A stretch of DNA of 64,000 nucleotides from Roseovarius sp. MMSF_3281 (GCF_030733685.1 NZ_JASHIM010000015.1:1-64000); one strand, 5' to 3'. Shown: positions 7,697 to 18,024, counted from the stretch's first letter. The notes: generated from the sequence alone by a model not told the origin. Translations and numbers: made by a program.

Positions 7697-10657
7697 TTAT
7701 TTCCCTTCGATGGTCAGCGCGGCGTCAACCAGCGCGTCTTGTTGTGCTTTGTGGGTCGAAGCCAGGCCCGTGGCGGGCGAGGCGGCGGCGGCGCGGCCGG
7801 CATAGATGGGGCGGGTGTGCTTGGCCTTGATGCGGCCGAGGACCCATTCGATGTTGGGTTCGATGAAGGCCCAGGCGCCCTGGTTCTTGGGTTCTTCCTG
7901 ACACCAGACCATTTCCGCGCCCTTGAAGCGTTCCAGTTCCTTGACCATCGACATGGCGGGGAACGGGTAATATTGCTCAACCCGCAGGAGGTAGACATCG
8001 TCGAGGCCGCGCTTGTCGCGTTCCTCCAGCAGGTCGTAATAGACCTTGCCCGAGCACATGACGACGCGCTTGATCTTGTTGTCGGGTTTCAGCTTCAGTT
8101 CCGAGTTGCCGTATTGGGCATCGTCCCAGAGGACGCGGTGGAAGGAGGAGCCGGTGGTGAATTCCTCGGCCTTGCTGACCGCCATCTTGTGACGCAGGAG
8201 CGATTTCGGCGTCATCATGATGAGCGGCTTGCGGAAGGTGCGGTGCAACTGCCGGCGCAGGATGTGGAAATAGTTGGCCGGGGTCGTGCAGTTGGCGACG
8301 ATCCAGTTGTCCTGTCCGCACATGGTGAGGAAGCGTTCAAGGCGGGCCGAAGAGTGTTCGGGGCCTTGGCCTTCGTACCCGTGGGGCAGCAGGCAGACGA
8401 GGCCCGACATGCGGAGCCATTTGCTTTCGCCCGACGAGATGAACTGATCGAACATGATTTGCGCGCCGTTGGCGAAATCGCCGAACTGGGCCTCCCACAG
8501 GGTGAGGGCGTTGGGTTCGGCGAGGCTGAAGCCGTATTCGAACCCAAGCACGGCGTATTCGCTGAGCATGGAATCGATGACTTCGTATTGTGCCTGACCC
8601 TTGCGGATATTGTTGAGCGGGAAGTACCGTTCCTCGGTTTCCTGGTTGATCAGGCCCGAGTGGCGTTGCGAGAAGGTGCCGCGGGTGCTGTCTTGGCCTG
8701 CAAGGCGGACGGGGTAGCCTTCGGTCAGCAGCGAGCCGAAGGCCAGTGCCTCGCCCGTGGCCCAATCGAAGCCTTCGCCGGTTTCGAACATCTTGCCGCG
8801 CGCTTCAAGCACCCGGCCCACCGTGCGGTGCAGCGGGAAGCCATCGGGGGCGGAGGACAGCGATTTGCCAATCTCCTCGAAGGTTTCGGGTTTGATGGCG
8901 GTTTCGCCGCGCTGGTAATCCTCGTCCTTGGTGTCGAGGTGGGACCACTTGCCATCCAGCCAGTCGGCCTTGTTGGGGCGGTATTCCTTCCCGGCCTCGA
9001 ATTCATCGGCGAGGTGGGATTGGAAGGCGGCTTTCATATCCTCGATCTCGCCCTCGGGGATCAGGCCATCCTTGACCAGACGTTCGGTGTAAAGCGACAG
9101 CGTGGTCTTGTGCTGCTTGATCTTCTTGTACATCAGCGGGTTGGTGAACATGGGCTCATCGCCCTCGTTATGGCCAAACCGGCGGTAGCAGAAGATGTCG
9201 ATCACCACGTCCTTGTGGAATTTCTGGCGGAACTCGGTGGCGACCTTGGCGGCGTGAACCACGGCCTCGGGGTCGTCGCCGTTGACGTGGAAAATGGGCG
9301 CTTCGACCATCAGGGCGATATCCGTGGGATAGGGCGAGGAGCGCGAGAAGTGCGGCGCGGTGGTAAAGCCGATCTGGTTGTTGACCACGATATGCATGGT
9401 GCCGCCGGTCTTGTGGCCCTTCAGCCCCGACAGGCCGAAACATTCGGCCACGACGCCCTGCCCGGCAAAGGCCGCGTCGCCATGCAGCAGGATGGGCAGA
9501 ACCTTGATGCGTTCCTCGTCGTTCAACTGGTCCTGCTTGGCGCGGACCTTGCCCAGAACCACGGGGTTCACCGCCTCAAGGTGCGAGGGGTTCGCGGTGA
9601 GGCTGAGGTGGACGTTGTTGCCGTCAAACTCGCGGTCGTGGCTGGCGCCGAGGTGGTATTTCACATCGCCCGAGCCGTCGACATCCTCGGGTTTGAAGCT
9701 GCCGCCCTGGAATTCGTTGAAAATGGCGCGGTAGGGTTTGCCCATCACGTTGGCCAGGACCGACAGGCGGCCCCGGTGGGGCATGCCGATGACGATATCC
9801 TCGACCCCAAGGTTGCCGCCGCGCTTGATGATCTGCTCCATCGCCGGGATCAGGCTTTCGCCGCCATCAAGGCCGAAGCGCTTGGTGCCCATGTACTTGA
9901 CGTGCAGGTATTTCTCGAAGCCTTCGGCCTCGACCAGCTTGTTCAGGATGGCCTTGCGGCCTTCGCGGGTGAAGGTGATTTCCTTGTCGAAGCCTTCGAT
10001 GCGTTCCTTCAGCCAACCGGCCTCTTCGGGGTTGGAGATGTGCATGTATTGCAGCGCGAAGGTGCCGCAGTAGGTGCGGCGCACAATCGCGACGATCTCG
10101 CGGATCGAGGCGATTTGCAGGCCAAGCACGTTGTCGATGAAGATCGGGCGATCCATGTCGGATTCGGTGAACCCGTAGGATTTCGGATCAAGCTCGGGGC
10201 GGTAGCCGTGATCGCGCAGGCCCAGCGGGTCAAGCTCGGCCTCGAGGTGGCCACGGATGCGGTAGGCGCGGATGAGCATCAGGGCGCGCACGGAATCGAG
10301 CACCGCGCGCTTGATGGCGTCATCGGTCACCTCGACGCCTTTCTCGGCGGCCTTGTCCTTGATTTTCTTGCCCGCGTCCTTGGCTTCGGCGGCGGCCGGG
10401 TATTCGCCGGTCAGCGCGCTGGTCAGGTCATCCTCGGGCATGGGCGGCCAGTCGCCGCGCGCCCATGAGGGGCCCGCGGCCTCTTTCTTGACGTCCTGAT
10501 CGCCGTCGCCCAGTTGCGAAAAGAAGTTCTGCCATGCCTCGTCCACGGCGTTCGGGTCATTGGCATAGCGGGCATAGAGCTGTTCGAGGTATTCCGCGTT
10601 GTGCCCCTGCATGAATGAGGAGGCGTGGAATTGGTCGTTGGGGGAGTGTTCGGTCAT
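7697..10657 (-). CDS. sucA: 2-oxoglutarate dehydrogenase E1 component
   Basis: Thiamine-diphosphate-dependent decarboxylase that starts the conversion of 2-oxoglutarate to succinyl-CoA. The 986 residues show E1o landmarks: the N-terminal segment with FFSQLGDG, the active-site region GMPHRGRLSVL, HGDAAFAGQGVV, and the thiamine diphosphate segment FCYRRFGHNEGDEP. The start is ATG at 10657 preceded by GAGAGAA; the frame is open another 31 codons upstream, but those residues look like translated leader and lack family similarity. It is followed 3 bp later by sucB. About 130 bp separate it from the preceding small gene, enough for an extra promoter. A 1405-codon open frame on the opposite strand is a shadow. 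Confidence 0.97.
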   Translation of the reverse strand: MTEHSPNDQFHASSFMQGHNAEYLEQLYARYANDPNAVDEAWQNFFSQLGDGDQDVKKEAAGPSWARGDWPPMPEDDLTSALTGEYPAAAEAKDAGKKIKDKAAEKGVEVTDDAIKRAVLDSVRALMLIRAYRIRGHLEAELDPLGLRDHGYRPELDPKSYGFTESDMDRPIFIDNVLGLQIASIREIVAIVRRTYCGTFALQYMHISNPEEAGWLKERIEGFDKEITFTREGRKAILNKLVEAEGFEKYLHVKYMGTKRFGLDGGESLIPAMEQIIKRGGNLGVEDIVIGMPHRGRLSVLANVMGKPYRAIFNEFQGGSFKPEDVDGSGDVKYHLGASHDREFDGNNVHLSLTANPSHLEAVNPVVLGKVRAKQDQLNDEERIKVLPILLHGDAAFAGQGVVAECFGLSGLKGHKTGGTMHIVVNNQIGFTTAPHFSRSSPYPTDIALMVEAPIFHVNGDDPEAVVHAAKVATEFRQKFHKDVVIDIFCYRRFGHNEGDEPMFTNPLMYKKIKQHKTTLSLYTERLVKDGLIPEGEIEDMKAAFQSHLADEFEAGKEYRPNKADWLDGKWSHLDTKDEDYQRGETAIKPETFEEIGKSLSSAPDGFPLHRTVGRVLEARGKMFETGEGFDWATGEALAFGSLLTEGYPVRLAGQDSTRGTFSQRHSGLINQETEERYFPLNNIRKGQAQYEVIDSMLSEYAVLGFEYGFSLAEPNALTLWEAQFGDFANGAQIMFDQFISSGESKWLRMSGLVCLLPHGYEGQGPEHSSARLERFLTMCGQDNWIVANCTTPANYFHILRRQLHRTFRKPLIMMTPKSLLRHKMAVSKAEEFTTGSSFHRVLWDDAQYGNSELKLKPDNKIKRVVMCSGKVYYDLLEERDKRGLDDVYLLRVEQYYPFPAMSMVKELERFKGAEMVWCQEEPKNQGAWAFIEPNIEWVLGRIKAKHTRPIYAGRAAAASPATGLASTHKAQQDALVDAALTIEGK

Positions 10658-10788
10658 GACTGTTCTCTCAGCATGTTGATATGCGCAATGGTGCCTGCCT
10701 GCGGCCGGATGCCGCCTTGGGGGCGAAGGTACCTGTTTCGGTCGATCCACTGCTCACGTGTCTGCCCCCGGAGCAGTCTTGGCCGGTT

Positions 10789-11109
10789 TCAGTCTTTCGT
10801 GCATTTGAACTGCACCTGTTGCTGGTTCGGGTCGAGCGCCGGTTCCGGCCCCGATACGATGGTGATGGTGTCGAAACCGGCGCAGATCTTGGCAAGCCGC
10901 GCTTCGATGTCTTCCATGCTTGTGCCGGGGTCGAAGTTCAAAACCCCGGCGCGTTGATCTGCCGCCTGTGCCGGCGACAGGACAAGAAAGCCGACCAGGC
11001 CGAGGGCCGCGGCCATGATGCCTTGACGCCAAGGGCGGGGGGCAGGGCTGTTGCCCCGCCCGTGCGCCGGGCTGGCGCGGTGCGCCCGTGCCAGACCGTC
11101 GCCTATCAT
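10789..11109 (-). CDS. Small exported protein coupled to sucD, unknown function
   Basis: A 106-residue frame whose ATG overlaps the sucD stop codon (ATGA at 11106-11109). The N-terminal 31 residues are basic and His/Arg/Pro-rich, followed by a hydrophobic stretch [16 protein letters not shown] (about 30-45) ending in PAQAADQ, which looks like a signal peptide cleavage site or membrane anchor. The mature part of about 57 residues has two Cys (in KICAGF and FKCTKD) that could pair. An internal ATG at about residue 32 would give a shorter, cleaner signal peptide. I do not recognise the family. Its place between sucD and sucA makes co-expression with the TCA enzymes very likely. Confidence 0.68.
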   Translation of the reverse strand: MIGDGLARAHRASPAHGRGNSPAPRPWRQGIMAAALGLVGFLVLSPAQAADQRAGVLNFDPGTSMEDIEARLAKICAGFDTITIVSGPEPALDPNQQQVQFKCTKD

Positions 11110-11990
11110 GCCTTGATCGCTTCCTGCACGGCCTCGCCCAGCCCTGCCGGGCTGTCGGCAACGACGATCCCGGCGCTGCGCATGGCCTCGATCTTGTCAT
11201 CGGCGCCGCCTTTGCCACCGGCGACGATGGCACCGGCATGGCCCATGCGGCGGCCCGGCGGGGCGGTGCGCCCGGCGATGAAGCCCGCGACCGGTTTGGA
11301 GCGGCCTTTCTTGGCCTCGTCCTTGAGGAACTGCGCGGCTTCTTCTTCTGCCGAGCCGCCGATTTCGCCGATCATGATGATCGATTCGGTCTCGTCATCG
11401 GCGAGGAACCATTCCAGCACGTCGATATGTTCGGTGCCCTTGATCGGGTCGCCGCCGATGCCGACGGCGGTGGACTGACCAAGGCCCAGGTCGGAGGTCT
11501 GTTTGACGGCCTCGTAGGTCAGGGTGCCCGAGCGGCTGAGAACGCCGCAGGACCCGCGGGTGTGGATGTGGCCGGGCATGATGCCGATCTTGCAGGCGTC
11601 GGGGGTGATGACACCGGGGCAATTCGGGCCGATCAGCTTGGAATTCGACCCTTCCAGCGCGCGTTTAACGCGCATCATGTCGAGCACGGGGATGCCTTCG
11701 GTGATGCAAATGATCACTTCCATCTCGGCGTCGATCGCTTCGAGGATGGAATCCGCGGCGAAGGGCGGCGGCACGTAGATCACCGAGGCGTTGGCCTCGG
11801 TCTTGTGCTTGGCCTCGTGGACCGAGTTGAAGACCGGCAGGTCAAGGTGCGTGGTGCCGCCTTTGCCGGGGGTGACCCCGCCGACCATCTTGGTGCCATA
11901 GGCGATGGCCTGTTCGGTGTGGAATGTGCCCTGCGAGCCGGTAAGGCCCTGACAGATCACTTTGGTGTTTTCGTCGATGAGGACTGCCAT
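11106..11990 (-). CDS. sucD: Succinyl-CoA synthetase alpha subunit
   Basis: CoA-binding subunit of the enzyme that forms succinate plus nucleoside triphosphate from succinyl-CoA. The 294 residues start [18 protein letters not shown] and carry the CoA-site glycine-rich region [14 protein letters not shown] in the phosphohistidine pocket, and the phosphorylated His in [10 protein letters not shown] (H251). The ATG at 11990 is preceded by GGAGAACGCC; the frame is open 19 codons further upstream without similarity. It lies 57 bp downstream of sucC and overlaps the small exported protein gene. Length is normal for the family. Confidence 0.97.
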   Translation of the reverse strand: MAVLIDENTKVICQGLTGSQGTFHTEQAIAYGTKMVGGVTPGKGGTTHLDLPVFNSVHEAKHKTEANASVIYVPPPFAADSILEAIDAEMEVIICITEGIPVLDMMRVKRALEGSNSKLIGPNCPGVITPDACKIGIMPGHIHTRGSCGVLSRSGTLTYEAVKQTSDLGLGQSTAVGIGGDPIKGTEHIDVLEWFLADDETESIIMIGEIGGSAEEEAAQFLKDEAKKGRSKPVAGFIAGRTAPPGRRMGHAGAIVAGGKGGADDKIEAMRSAGIVVADSPAGLGEAVQEAIKA

Positions 11991-12047
11991 CTTGGCGTTC
12001 TCCTTTGGAAATTCCGGGGAGGTGCGCAGCGGCTGCGCACCTGACAA

Positions 12048-13241
12048 TCAGCCTTTGACCGCTTTCACGATCTTCTGGGCGCCATCCTTGAGGTCGTCGG
12101 CGGCGATCACGTCGAGGCCGGAGGTGTTGATGATCTCCTTGCCCTGTTCGACGTTGGTGCCTTCGAGGCGGACAACAAGCGGCACCTTGAGGCCCACTTC
12201 CTTGACCGCGGCAACGACGCCTTCGGCGATGACGTCGCAGCGCATGATCCCGCCGAAGATGTTGACTAGAATGCCTTTGACGTTCTCGTCTGAGGTGATG
12301 ATCTTGAAGGCCTCGGTGACTTTTTCCTTGGTGGCACCGCCGCCCACGTCGAGGAAGTTGGCGGGTTCGGCACCGTAAAGCTTGATGATGTCCATGGTGG
12401 CCATGGCAAGGCCCGCGCCGTTCACCATGCAGCCGATTTCACCGTCCAGAGCGATGTAGTTGAGGTCGTACTTGGAGGCCTCAAGCTCTTTGGGGTCTTC
12501 CTCGGTGGTGTCGCGCAACTCGGCGATGTCGGCGTGGCGGTAGACCGCGTTGGAATCGAAGCCCATCTTGGCATCGAGGCATTTGAGATCGCCCTTGTCG
12601 GTGATGATCAGGGGGTTGATCTCGAGCATCTCCATGTCCTTTTCGAGGAACATCTTGTAGAGAATGCCCATCAGCTTGACGCATTGTTTGACCTGCGGGC
12701 CGGTGAGGCCGAGGTTGAAGGCAATGCGGCGACCATGGAACGGCTGATAGCCGGTGGCCGGGTCGACCGAGAAGCTGAGGATCTTGTCAGGGGTGTTTTC
12801 CGCGACTTCCTCGATATCCATGCCGCCCTCGGTCGAGCAGACGAAGGACACGCGGCTGGTTTGACGGTCGACCAGAAGGGCGAGGTACATCTCGGATTCG
12901 ATGCCGGAGCCGTCTTCGATGTAGATGCGGTTGACCTGCTTGCCCACAGGCCCGGTTTGCTTGGTCACCAGCGTACGGCCCAGCATGCGCTTGGCCTCGT
13001 CGGCGGCCTCTTCGACCGATTTGGCAAGGCGCACGCCGCCTGCTTCACCGGCGCCGGATTCCTTGAAGGTGCCTTTGCCACGGCCACCGGCGTGGATTTG
13101 TGCCTTGACCACCCAAAGGGGGCCGTCGAGTTCACCTGCGGCTGTCTTGGCCTCTTCGGCGCGGAGGACGACGCGGCCGTCCGACACCGGGGCACCGTAG
13201 GAGCGAAGAAGCGACTTCGCCTGATACTCATGGATGTTCAT
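12048..13241 (-). CDS. sucC: Succinyl-CoA synthetase beta subunit
   Basis: ATP-grasp subunit of succinyl-CoA synthetase. The 397 residues begin [12 protein letters not shown], the standard SucC opening, and include GGRGKGTFK in the nucleotide-binding loop, NPLIIT near the metal site and the C-terminal [12 protein letters not shown] and LEGTNVEQG segments. The start codon is fixed by that opening; the frame remains open 59 codons upstream, but that stretch contains the operator palindromes and has no family similarity. It is the first gene of sucC-sucD-small protein-sucA-sucB. The 240-bp upstream region carries two TGTGATCACA sites, so this promoter is probably the regulated entry to the cluster. 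Confidence 0.97.
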   Translation of the reverse strand: MNIHEYQAKSLLRSYGAPVSDGRVVLRAEEAKTAAGELDGPLWVVKAQIHAGGRGKGTFKESGAGEAGGVRLAKSVEEAADEAKRMLGRTLVTKQTGPVGKQVNRIYIEDGSGIESEMYLALLVDRQTSRVSFVCSTEGGMDIEEVAENTPDKILSFSVDPATGYQPFHGRRIAFNLGLTGPQVKQCVKLMGILYKMFLEKDMEMLEINPLIITDKGDLKCLDAKMGFDSNAVYRHADIAELRDTTEEDPKELEASKYDLNYIALDGEIGCMVNGAGLAMATMDIIKLYGAEPANFLDVGGGATKEKVTEAFKIITSDENVKGILVNIFGGIMRCDVIAEGVVAAVKEVGLKVPLVVRLEGTNVEQGKEIINTSGLDVIAADDLKDGAQKIVKAVKG

Positions 13242-13348
13242 GAAACTGTCCCGTTTTGCTGCATTCGGAACATTTATACCCATATTCCTTTTGCCCGGAT
13301 AAATGCCTTTTTGAGATTTCTGCCCAATTCGCGCGTATTTCTGCGATT

Positions 13349-13358
13349 TGTGATCACA
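13349..13358. promoter_or_regulatory. Palindrome TGTGATCACA upstream of sucC, proximal copy
   Basis: Perfect 10-bp palindrome about 108 bp upstream of the sucC ATG. With its neighbour 21 bp away it puts two sites on the same face of the helix. The same sequence occurs upstream of sdhC. I infer a shared TCA-cycle regulator binding as paired dimers. Confidence 0.68.
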
Positions 13359-13369
13359 GCGCGAAATCG

Positions 13370-13379
13370 TGTGATCACA
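13370..13379. promoter_or_regulatory. Palindrome TGTGATCACA upstream of sucC, distal copy
   Basis: Second exact copy, 21 bp from the first (start to start), flanked by AAAT on one side. The spacing equals two helical turns. See the proximal copy for the inferred role. Confidence 0.68.
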
Positions 13380-13480
13380 AATGGCCCTCACACAGTATAC
13401 AATCGAATCGAATTGCACCGCGTTTGCCAGTTATAACGCGGTTTGCGGGGGCGCCTGGTGCGTTATGTGCCGGGCGGTGA

Positions 13481-14671
13481 TTAAATCCAATCGCGCAAGG
13501 CCGCTTCCAGAGCAGGGCGTTCGGCCGGATCAAAGGCCCAAGGGGCCTTGTCGCGTGTGCCCTCGGGGCGGTCGCGTTGCAGGAAGAAATGGGTTTCCCC
13601 GCCGCCGATATCCTGCAGGAGCGTATCGTTGATGGTGATCGAGAAATAGCTGGGCCCGACCGAGAAGACGCGCGCGCCGGGGGTGTTGGCGAAGGCGCAA
13701 AGATGGGTTTGCGAGCCTACCGGCCCGGCGATATGCGTTGCCCCCTGCACCAAGGACACCTGTTGCGCAAACGGGAGCTCCTGAGGGTGGATGACCTCGA
13801 ACCCGTGGTCGGCGAAAATCTCGTCAAGTTGTGCGAGGCTGGGGTGACCGCGGGGGTCGACCTTGAGGCGGCTGCGGCTGAGCCAGATTTTCCGATGGGG
13901 GCCGGGGCGCCGCGAAATCCGTTCGCCGGCCTGGCGCATCAGGCGGGAGATCACCGGGTTCCACAGGCCCATATAGGGCGCGATGCGGCGGGGCACCAAG
14001 AGGCGCTCGACGCGAAGCGGGCGGTCGGCGAAGCGGATTTGCTTTTCCTTCAGGCCCATGCCTTGCAGGACTTGCATGACGTAGCCCGGCAGGTGTTGGC
14101 CGCGTGGGCCGGTGCCAAGCATGCCTTGGCCGAGGACGCCCGTGATCTGGCGCGGGCGCAGCAGCTTATCCGCCAAGGGCCAGAGGCGCGCGGGCATATC
14201 AACGAGCGTATGGCCGAAATGGGCATAGAAGAGTTCGCCGAACAGCCATGTGCCGGGCAGGTCGATCACGTTGTCGGGCAGGCGGGCCTGCCATGGGCCC
14301 TTTTCTTGAGGGGTCAGCGCGCTTGGGATGAAGCGCGATTTGCTGAAGCTGTCGGGGTAAAGCGCGCCGTCGGCGGGTGCCAGAAGGCCCAGATCGCGCG
14401 ACGCCAAGCGCGCCGGAAGGTTCTGCGGTGTCGAAGCCGTGGGCAAGGACCGCCTTGGATAGAACACGGCATTGTTCAGCGCCATGATGTAGGGCTTTCC
14501 CTCGGGGTCCATCCAGCCCCGGTGGGGCCGGGAGGGTGGCAAGAGGTCGGGATAATGGATCACGTCCCGGCGACTGCGCCGAAGGTCCGCCACGGTATCC
14601 ACGGTGGGCAACCTGGTGAGCTGACGGGGTGTCAGGCCCGTTTCATGGATGGATTCGGTGTCGGATGGCAT
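13481..14671 (-). CDS. Glycosyltransferase family 61 protein (DUF563-type)
   Basis: A 396-residue protein resembling GT61 glycosyltransferases. Typical features are GELFYAHFGHTLVDMPARL (about 149-167), KIWLSRSRL, and a C-terminal block with GFEVIHPQELPFAQQV followed by AGPVGSQTHLCAFA, the segment in which this family recognises its nucleotide-sugar donor. It has no signal peptide, so it should be cytosolic and act on a surface polysaccharide or glycoconjugate; acceptor and donor are unknown. It lies between mdh and sucC on the same strand. The terminator after mdh (14711-14746) lies before this gene's start, so it probably has its own weak promoter or depends on read-through. Confidence 0.8.
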   Translation of the reverse strand: MPSDTESIHETGLTPRQLTRLPTVDTVADLRRSRRDVIHYPDLLPPSRPHRGWMDPEGKPYIMALNNAVFYPRRSLPTASTPQNLPARLASRDLGLLAPADGALYPDSFSKSRFIPSALTPQEKGPWQARLPDNVIDLPGTWLFGELFYAHFGHTLVDMPARLWPLADKLLRPRQITGVLGQGMLGTGPRGQHLPGYVMQVLQGMGLKEKQIRFADRPLRVERLLVPRRIAPYMGLWNPVISRLMRQAGERISRRPGPHRKIWLSRSRLKVDPRGHPSLAQLDEIFADHGFEVIHPQELPFAQQVSLVQGATHIAGPVGSQTHLCAFANTPGARVFSVGPSYFSITINDTLLQDIGGGETHFFLQRDRPEGTRDKAPWAFDPAERPALEAALRDWI

Positions 14672-14710
14672 GGGCGCTCCTGCTTTCGAGCGAGCATTAA
14701 AGCAGCTTTG

Positions 14711-14746
14711 CGCAAAAGAAAACGGACGCCGAAAAGGGCGCCCGTT
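14711..14746 (-). terminator. Rho-independent terminator of mdh
   Basis: A 9-bp stem, ACGGACGCC (14722-14730) against GGCGCCCGT (14737-14745) with one mismatch, has an A-rich left flank (CAAAAGAAAA) that reads as TTTTCTTTTG after the stem on the minus strand. It starts about 20 bp past the mdh stop codon. Confidence 0.82.
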
Positions 14747-14767
14747 GGTCTTGGTATCGGCTGACGA

Positions 14768-15832
<1,065 letters not shown>

Positions 15833-15883
15833 TCATGCCCCGGGTTCGCGCGCTAACGTGGCGTGGAAACAGGGGGTTAGGCG

Positions 15884-16648
15884 GTGATCGGGATCGGCGC
15901 GATTGATTGGACGTTATACGCCGTCGCGGTGCCCGCGGTGGTCTTTGCCGGGGTGTCGAAGGGCGGTTTCGGCTCGGGGGCGGCCTTTGCGAGCGCATCG
16001 ATTCTGGCGCTTGTGGTGGAGCCCGGGGTGGCTTTGGGCCTGATGTTGCCGCTTTTGATGCTGATCGACGTGGCGACGTTGAGGCCCTATTGGAAGCGGT
16101 GGAGCTGGCCGGACGCGCGGCTGTTGCTGTTGGGGGCGGTTCCGGGCGTGATCCTTGGGGCGCTTTTGTACAAGGCGACCGAACCGGATGTGTTCCGCTT
16201 GCTGATCGGGGCGATTTCCTTGGCGTTCGTCGCGTGGCAAGCCATGAGCCGGGCCGGAATGATCCGGGCGCGGGGCCGGGAATTGCCGATTTGGGCCGGT
16301 GGTTTGGCGGGGCTGGTGGCGGGGTTCACCAGTTTCGTCAGTCACGCGGGCGGACCGCCGGCGGCGGCCTACCTGTTGTCGAGGAGGCTGGACAAAACCG
16401 CCTTTCAGGCGACGACAGTCCTGTTGTTCTGGATGGTGAACGTGGCGAAATTCATCCCCTATGCCTTTCTGGGGATATTCACGTTGCAGACCGTGGTGAT
16501 GGATATTCTATTGGCCCCCTTCGCCCTGTTGGGGGCGTGGCTGGGGGTGAAGGCGCATCGGCTTGTGCCCGAGGCACTGTTTTTCGCGATCACCTATGTG
16601 CTTTTGACGGTGACCGGGGTGAAATTGATCTGGGATGGCCTGACATAG
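15884..16648 (+). CDS. TSUP-family permease (sulfite/organosulfonate exporter type)
   Basis: A 254-residue polytopic membrane protein of the TSUP/TauE-SafE family. It shows about seven or eight hydrophobic helices in two related halves, with KGGFGSGAAFAS after the first helix and GFTSFVSHAGGPPAAAYLL in the middle of the protein, the two signature segments of the family. The start is GTG at 15884 with GGGGG about 8 bp upstream. The substrate is unknown; family members move sulfite, sulfoacetate, sulfolactate or other small organic anions. It is divergent from mdh and ends 4 bp from the convergent small secreted protein gene. Confidence 0.87.
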   Translation: MIGIGAIDWTLYAVAVPAVVFAGVSKGGFGSGAAFASASILALVVEPGVALGLMLPLLMLIDVATLRPYWKRWSWPDARLLLLGAVPGVILGALLYKATEPDVFRLLIGAISLAFVAWQAMSRAGMIRARGRELPIWAGGLAGLVAGFTSFVSHAGGPPAAAYLLSRRLDKTAFQATTVLLFWMVNVAKFIPYAFLGIFTLQTVVMDILLAPFALLGAWLGVKAHRLVPEALFFAITYVLLTVTGVKLIWDGLT

Positions 16649-16652
16649 GGTG

Positions 16653-16961
16653 TCAGGCGTCGCTGCCATCGGTGGGCAGGGCTTCGGCAAGTGTTTCAAA
16701 GGCCTGACCGCTGGCGACAAGGCAGGTGATGCCATGGGCCGAGGTCGCGATGATTGTCCAGGTGCCGGAGGTCGGGGAGGCGAAAACCTCGACCATGGCG
16801 TTGTTCGCCCCGAGGCCCATGGCCTGCCGGGTTTCGCCGAAGTGATCGGTCAAGCGGTCGACGATCGCCTCGCGCGGGGCGCAGTTTCGGGTTTGCGCGA
16901 CGACGGGAAGGGCGAATGCCCCCACGAGCGCGGCACAGGCAAAAGGCATGACAACTTTCAT
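16653..16961 (-). CDS. Small secreted protein of unknown function
   Basis: A 102-residue protein with a clear signal peptide: MKVVMPFACAALVGAFALP followed by VVAQT, cleavage likely after VVA. The mature part of about 80 residues contains two Cys (in RNCAPRE and GITCLVA) that could form a disulfide, and a hydrophobic core GTWTIIATSAHGITCLV. It resembles short hypothetical proteins common in Rhodobacteraceae; no enzymatic motif is visible. It converges with the TSUP gene with only 4 bp between stop codons, and no separate terminator is seen there. Confidence 0.8.
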   Translation of the reverse strand: MKVVMPFACAALVGAFALPVVAQTRNCAPREAIVDRLTDHFGETRQAMGLGANNAMVEVFASPTSGTWTIIATSAHGITCLVASGQAFETLAEALPTDGSDA

Positions 16962-17154
16962 CGGTAACCCCTTTCTGGTGGTCGGATGCCAGAAGCCTGT
17001 GGGCTGGATACTTCATTGCGGTTAACGGAGCGTGCGCCGGGGATGACGCAGGGCTTGCTGCGCCGCGGCGATAAAGTGCTTGAACTTTTCCGTTGAAAAA
17101 TGCCATTCCTGCGCAAGATTGTTGCCGTCATTGCCACAGGCAAGGAGTTGACCC

Positions 17155-18018
17155 ATGGATTTGACAAAGCACCCCTATCGTTCGGTTCTTTATATTCCCG
17201 GCTCGAAAGAGCGGGCCTTGGAAAAGGCGCAGACCCTTCCAGCCGATGCGATCATTTTCGACCTTGAGGATGCCGTGGCGCCCGATGCCAAGGCCGAAGC
17301 GCGCGAAACCCTAGCAAAGGCCCTGAAGGCCGGTGGCTTTGGCAAGCGGGCCAAGATCGTGCGGATCAATGCCCTGACCACCGAATGGGGCAACGAGGAT
17401 GTGCGCGTTCTGAAGGATGCGGGCGCCGATGTTTTCCTTCTGCCCAAGGTCAACACGCCCACGGATGTCGATGCGCTGGCCGATCTGTTGGGGCCGCAGA
17501 TGCCGATCTGGGTGATGATGGAAACCCCGGTGAGCGTGTTCAACGCCCGCGAGATCGCCGCGCATGCGCAGGTGACGGGGCTTGTGGCCGGGACCAATGA
17601 CCTGACCAAGGATCTGGGGTGCCGTAGCCGAGCGGACCGCCTGCCGCTGATGACGTCGCTTCAGATGATCGTGATGGCGGCCCGCGCGGCACGGGGCGTT
17701 GTGGCGATTGACGGTGTTTACAACCGGTTCCGCGATGGCGACGGGTTGAAGGCCGAATGTGAGCAGGGCCGCGACCTGGGCTTTGATGGCAAGACCCTGA
17801 TCCACCCGGCACAGATCGACGTGACCAACACCGCCTTTGCACCCACGCAATCCGAGATCGACCTTGCCGAGCGCCAGATCGCGGCGTTTGAGGAATGCCA
17901 GGCCTCGGGGCAGGGTGTGGCCGTGGTGGACGGGCAGATCGTGGAAAACCTGCATGTCGTGGCGGCGCAGCGGACGCTGGCCAAATCGGCGGCGATCCAA
18001 GAACTGGCGGCGGAGTAA
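17155..18018 (+). CDS. mcl2: (3S)-malyl-CoA thioesterase / CitE-like HpcH-HpaI family enzyme
   Basis: Predicted to hydrolyse (3S)-malyl-CoA to malate and CoA, the step that together with malyl-CoA lyase gives apparent malate synthase activity in the ethylmalonyl-CoA pathway. The 287 residues have the CitE-like opening SVLYIPGSKERAL, the metal/acid pair region FDLEDAVAP, the Arg in RINAL, the Mg site METPVSVFNA and the C-terminal GFDGKTLIHPAQI. At 287 residues it is shorter than malyl-CoA lyase Mcl1 (about 318). As I recall, the Rhodobacter sphaeroides thioesterase gene mcl2 lies in the same setting before mch and sdh. A lyase role cannot be excluded from sequence alone. Confidence 0.82.
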   Translation: MDLTKHPYRSVLYIPGSKERALEKAQTLPADAIIFDLEDAVAPDAKAEARETLAKALKAGGFGKRAKIVRINALTTEWGNEDVRVLKDAGADVFLLPKVNTPTDVDALADLLGPQMPIWVMMETPVSVFNAREIAAHAQVTGLVAGTNDLTKDLGCRSRADRLPLMTSLQMIVMAARAARGVVAIDGVYNRFRDGDGLKAECEQGRDLGFDGKTLIHPAQIDVTNTAFAPTQSEIDLAERQIAAFEECQASGQGVAVVDGQIVENLHVVAAQRTLAKSAAIQELAAE

Positions 18019-18024
18019 CACCGT

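Noticed and set aside
6251-10468. A 1405-codon open frame on the plus strand opposite sucA and sucB
   Set aside because: Its composition (His/Gly/Ala/Val-rich) is that of an antisense shadow of high-GC genes; the minus strand carries clear sucA and sucB motifs throughout.
13380-13420. GTATAC and AATCG repeats upstream of sucC as another operator
   Set aside because: Only a single 6-bp symmetric core and two short direct repeats; not distinguishable from chance.
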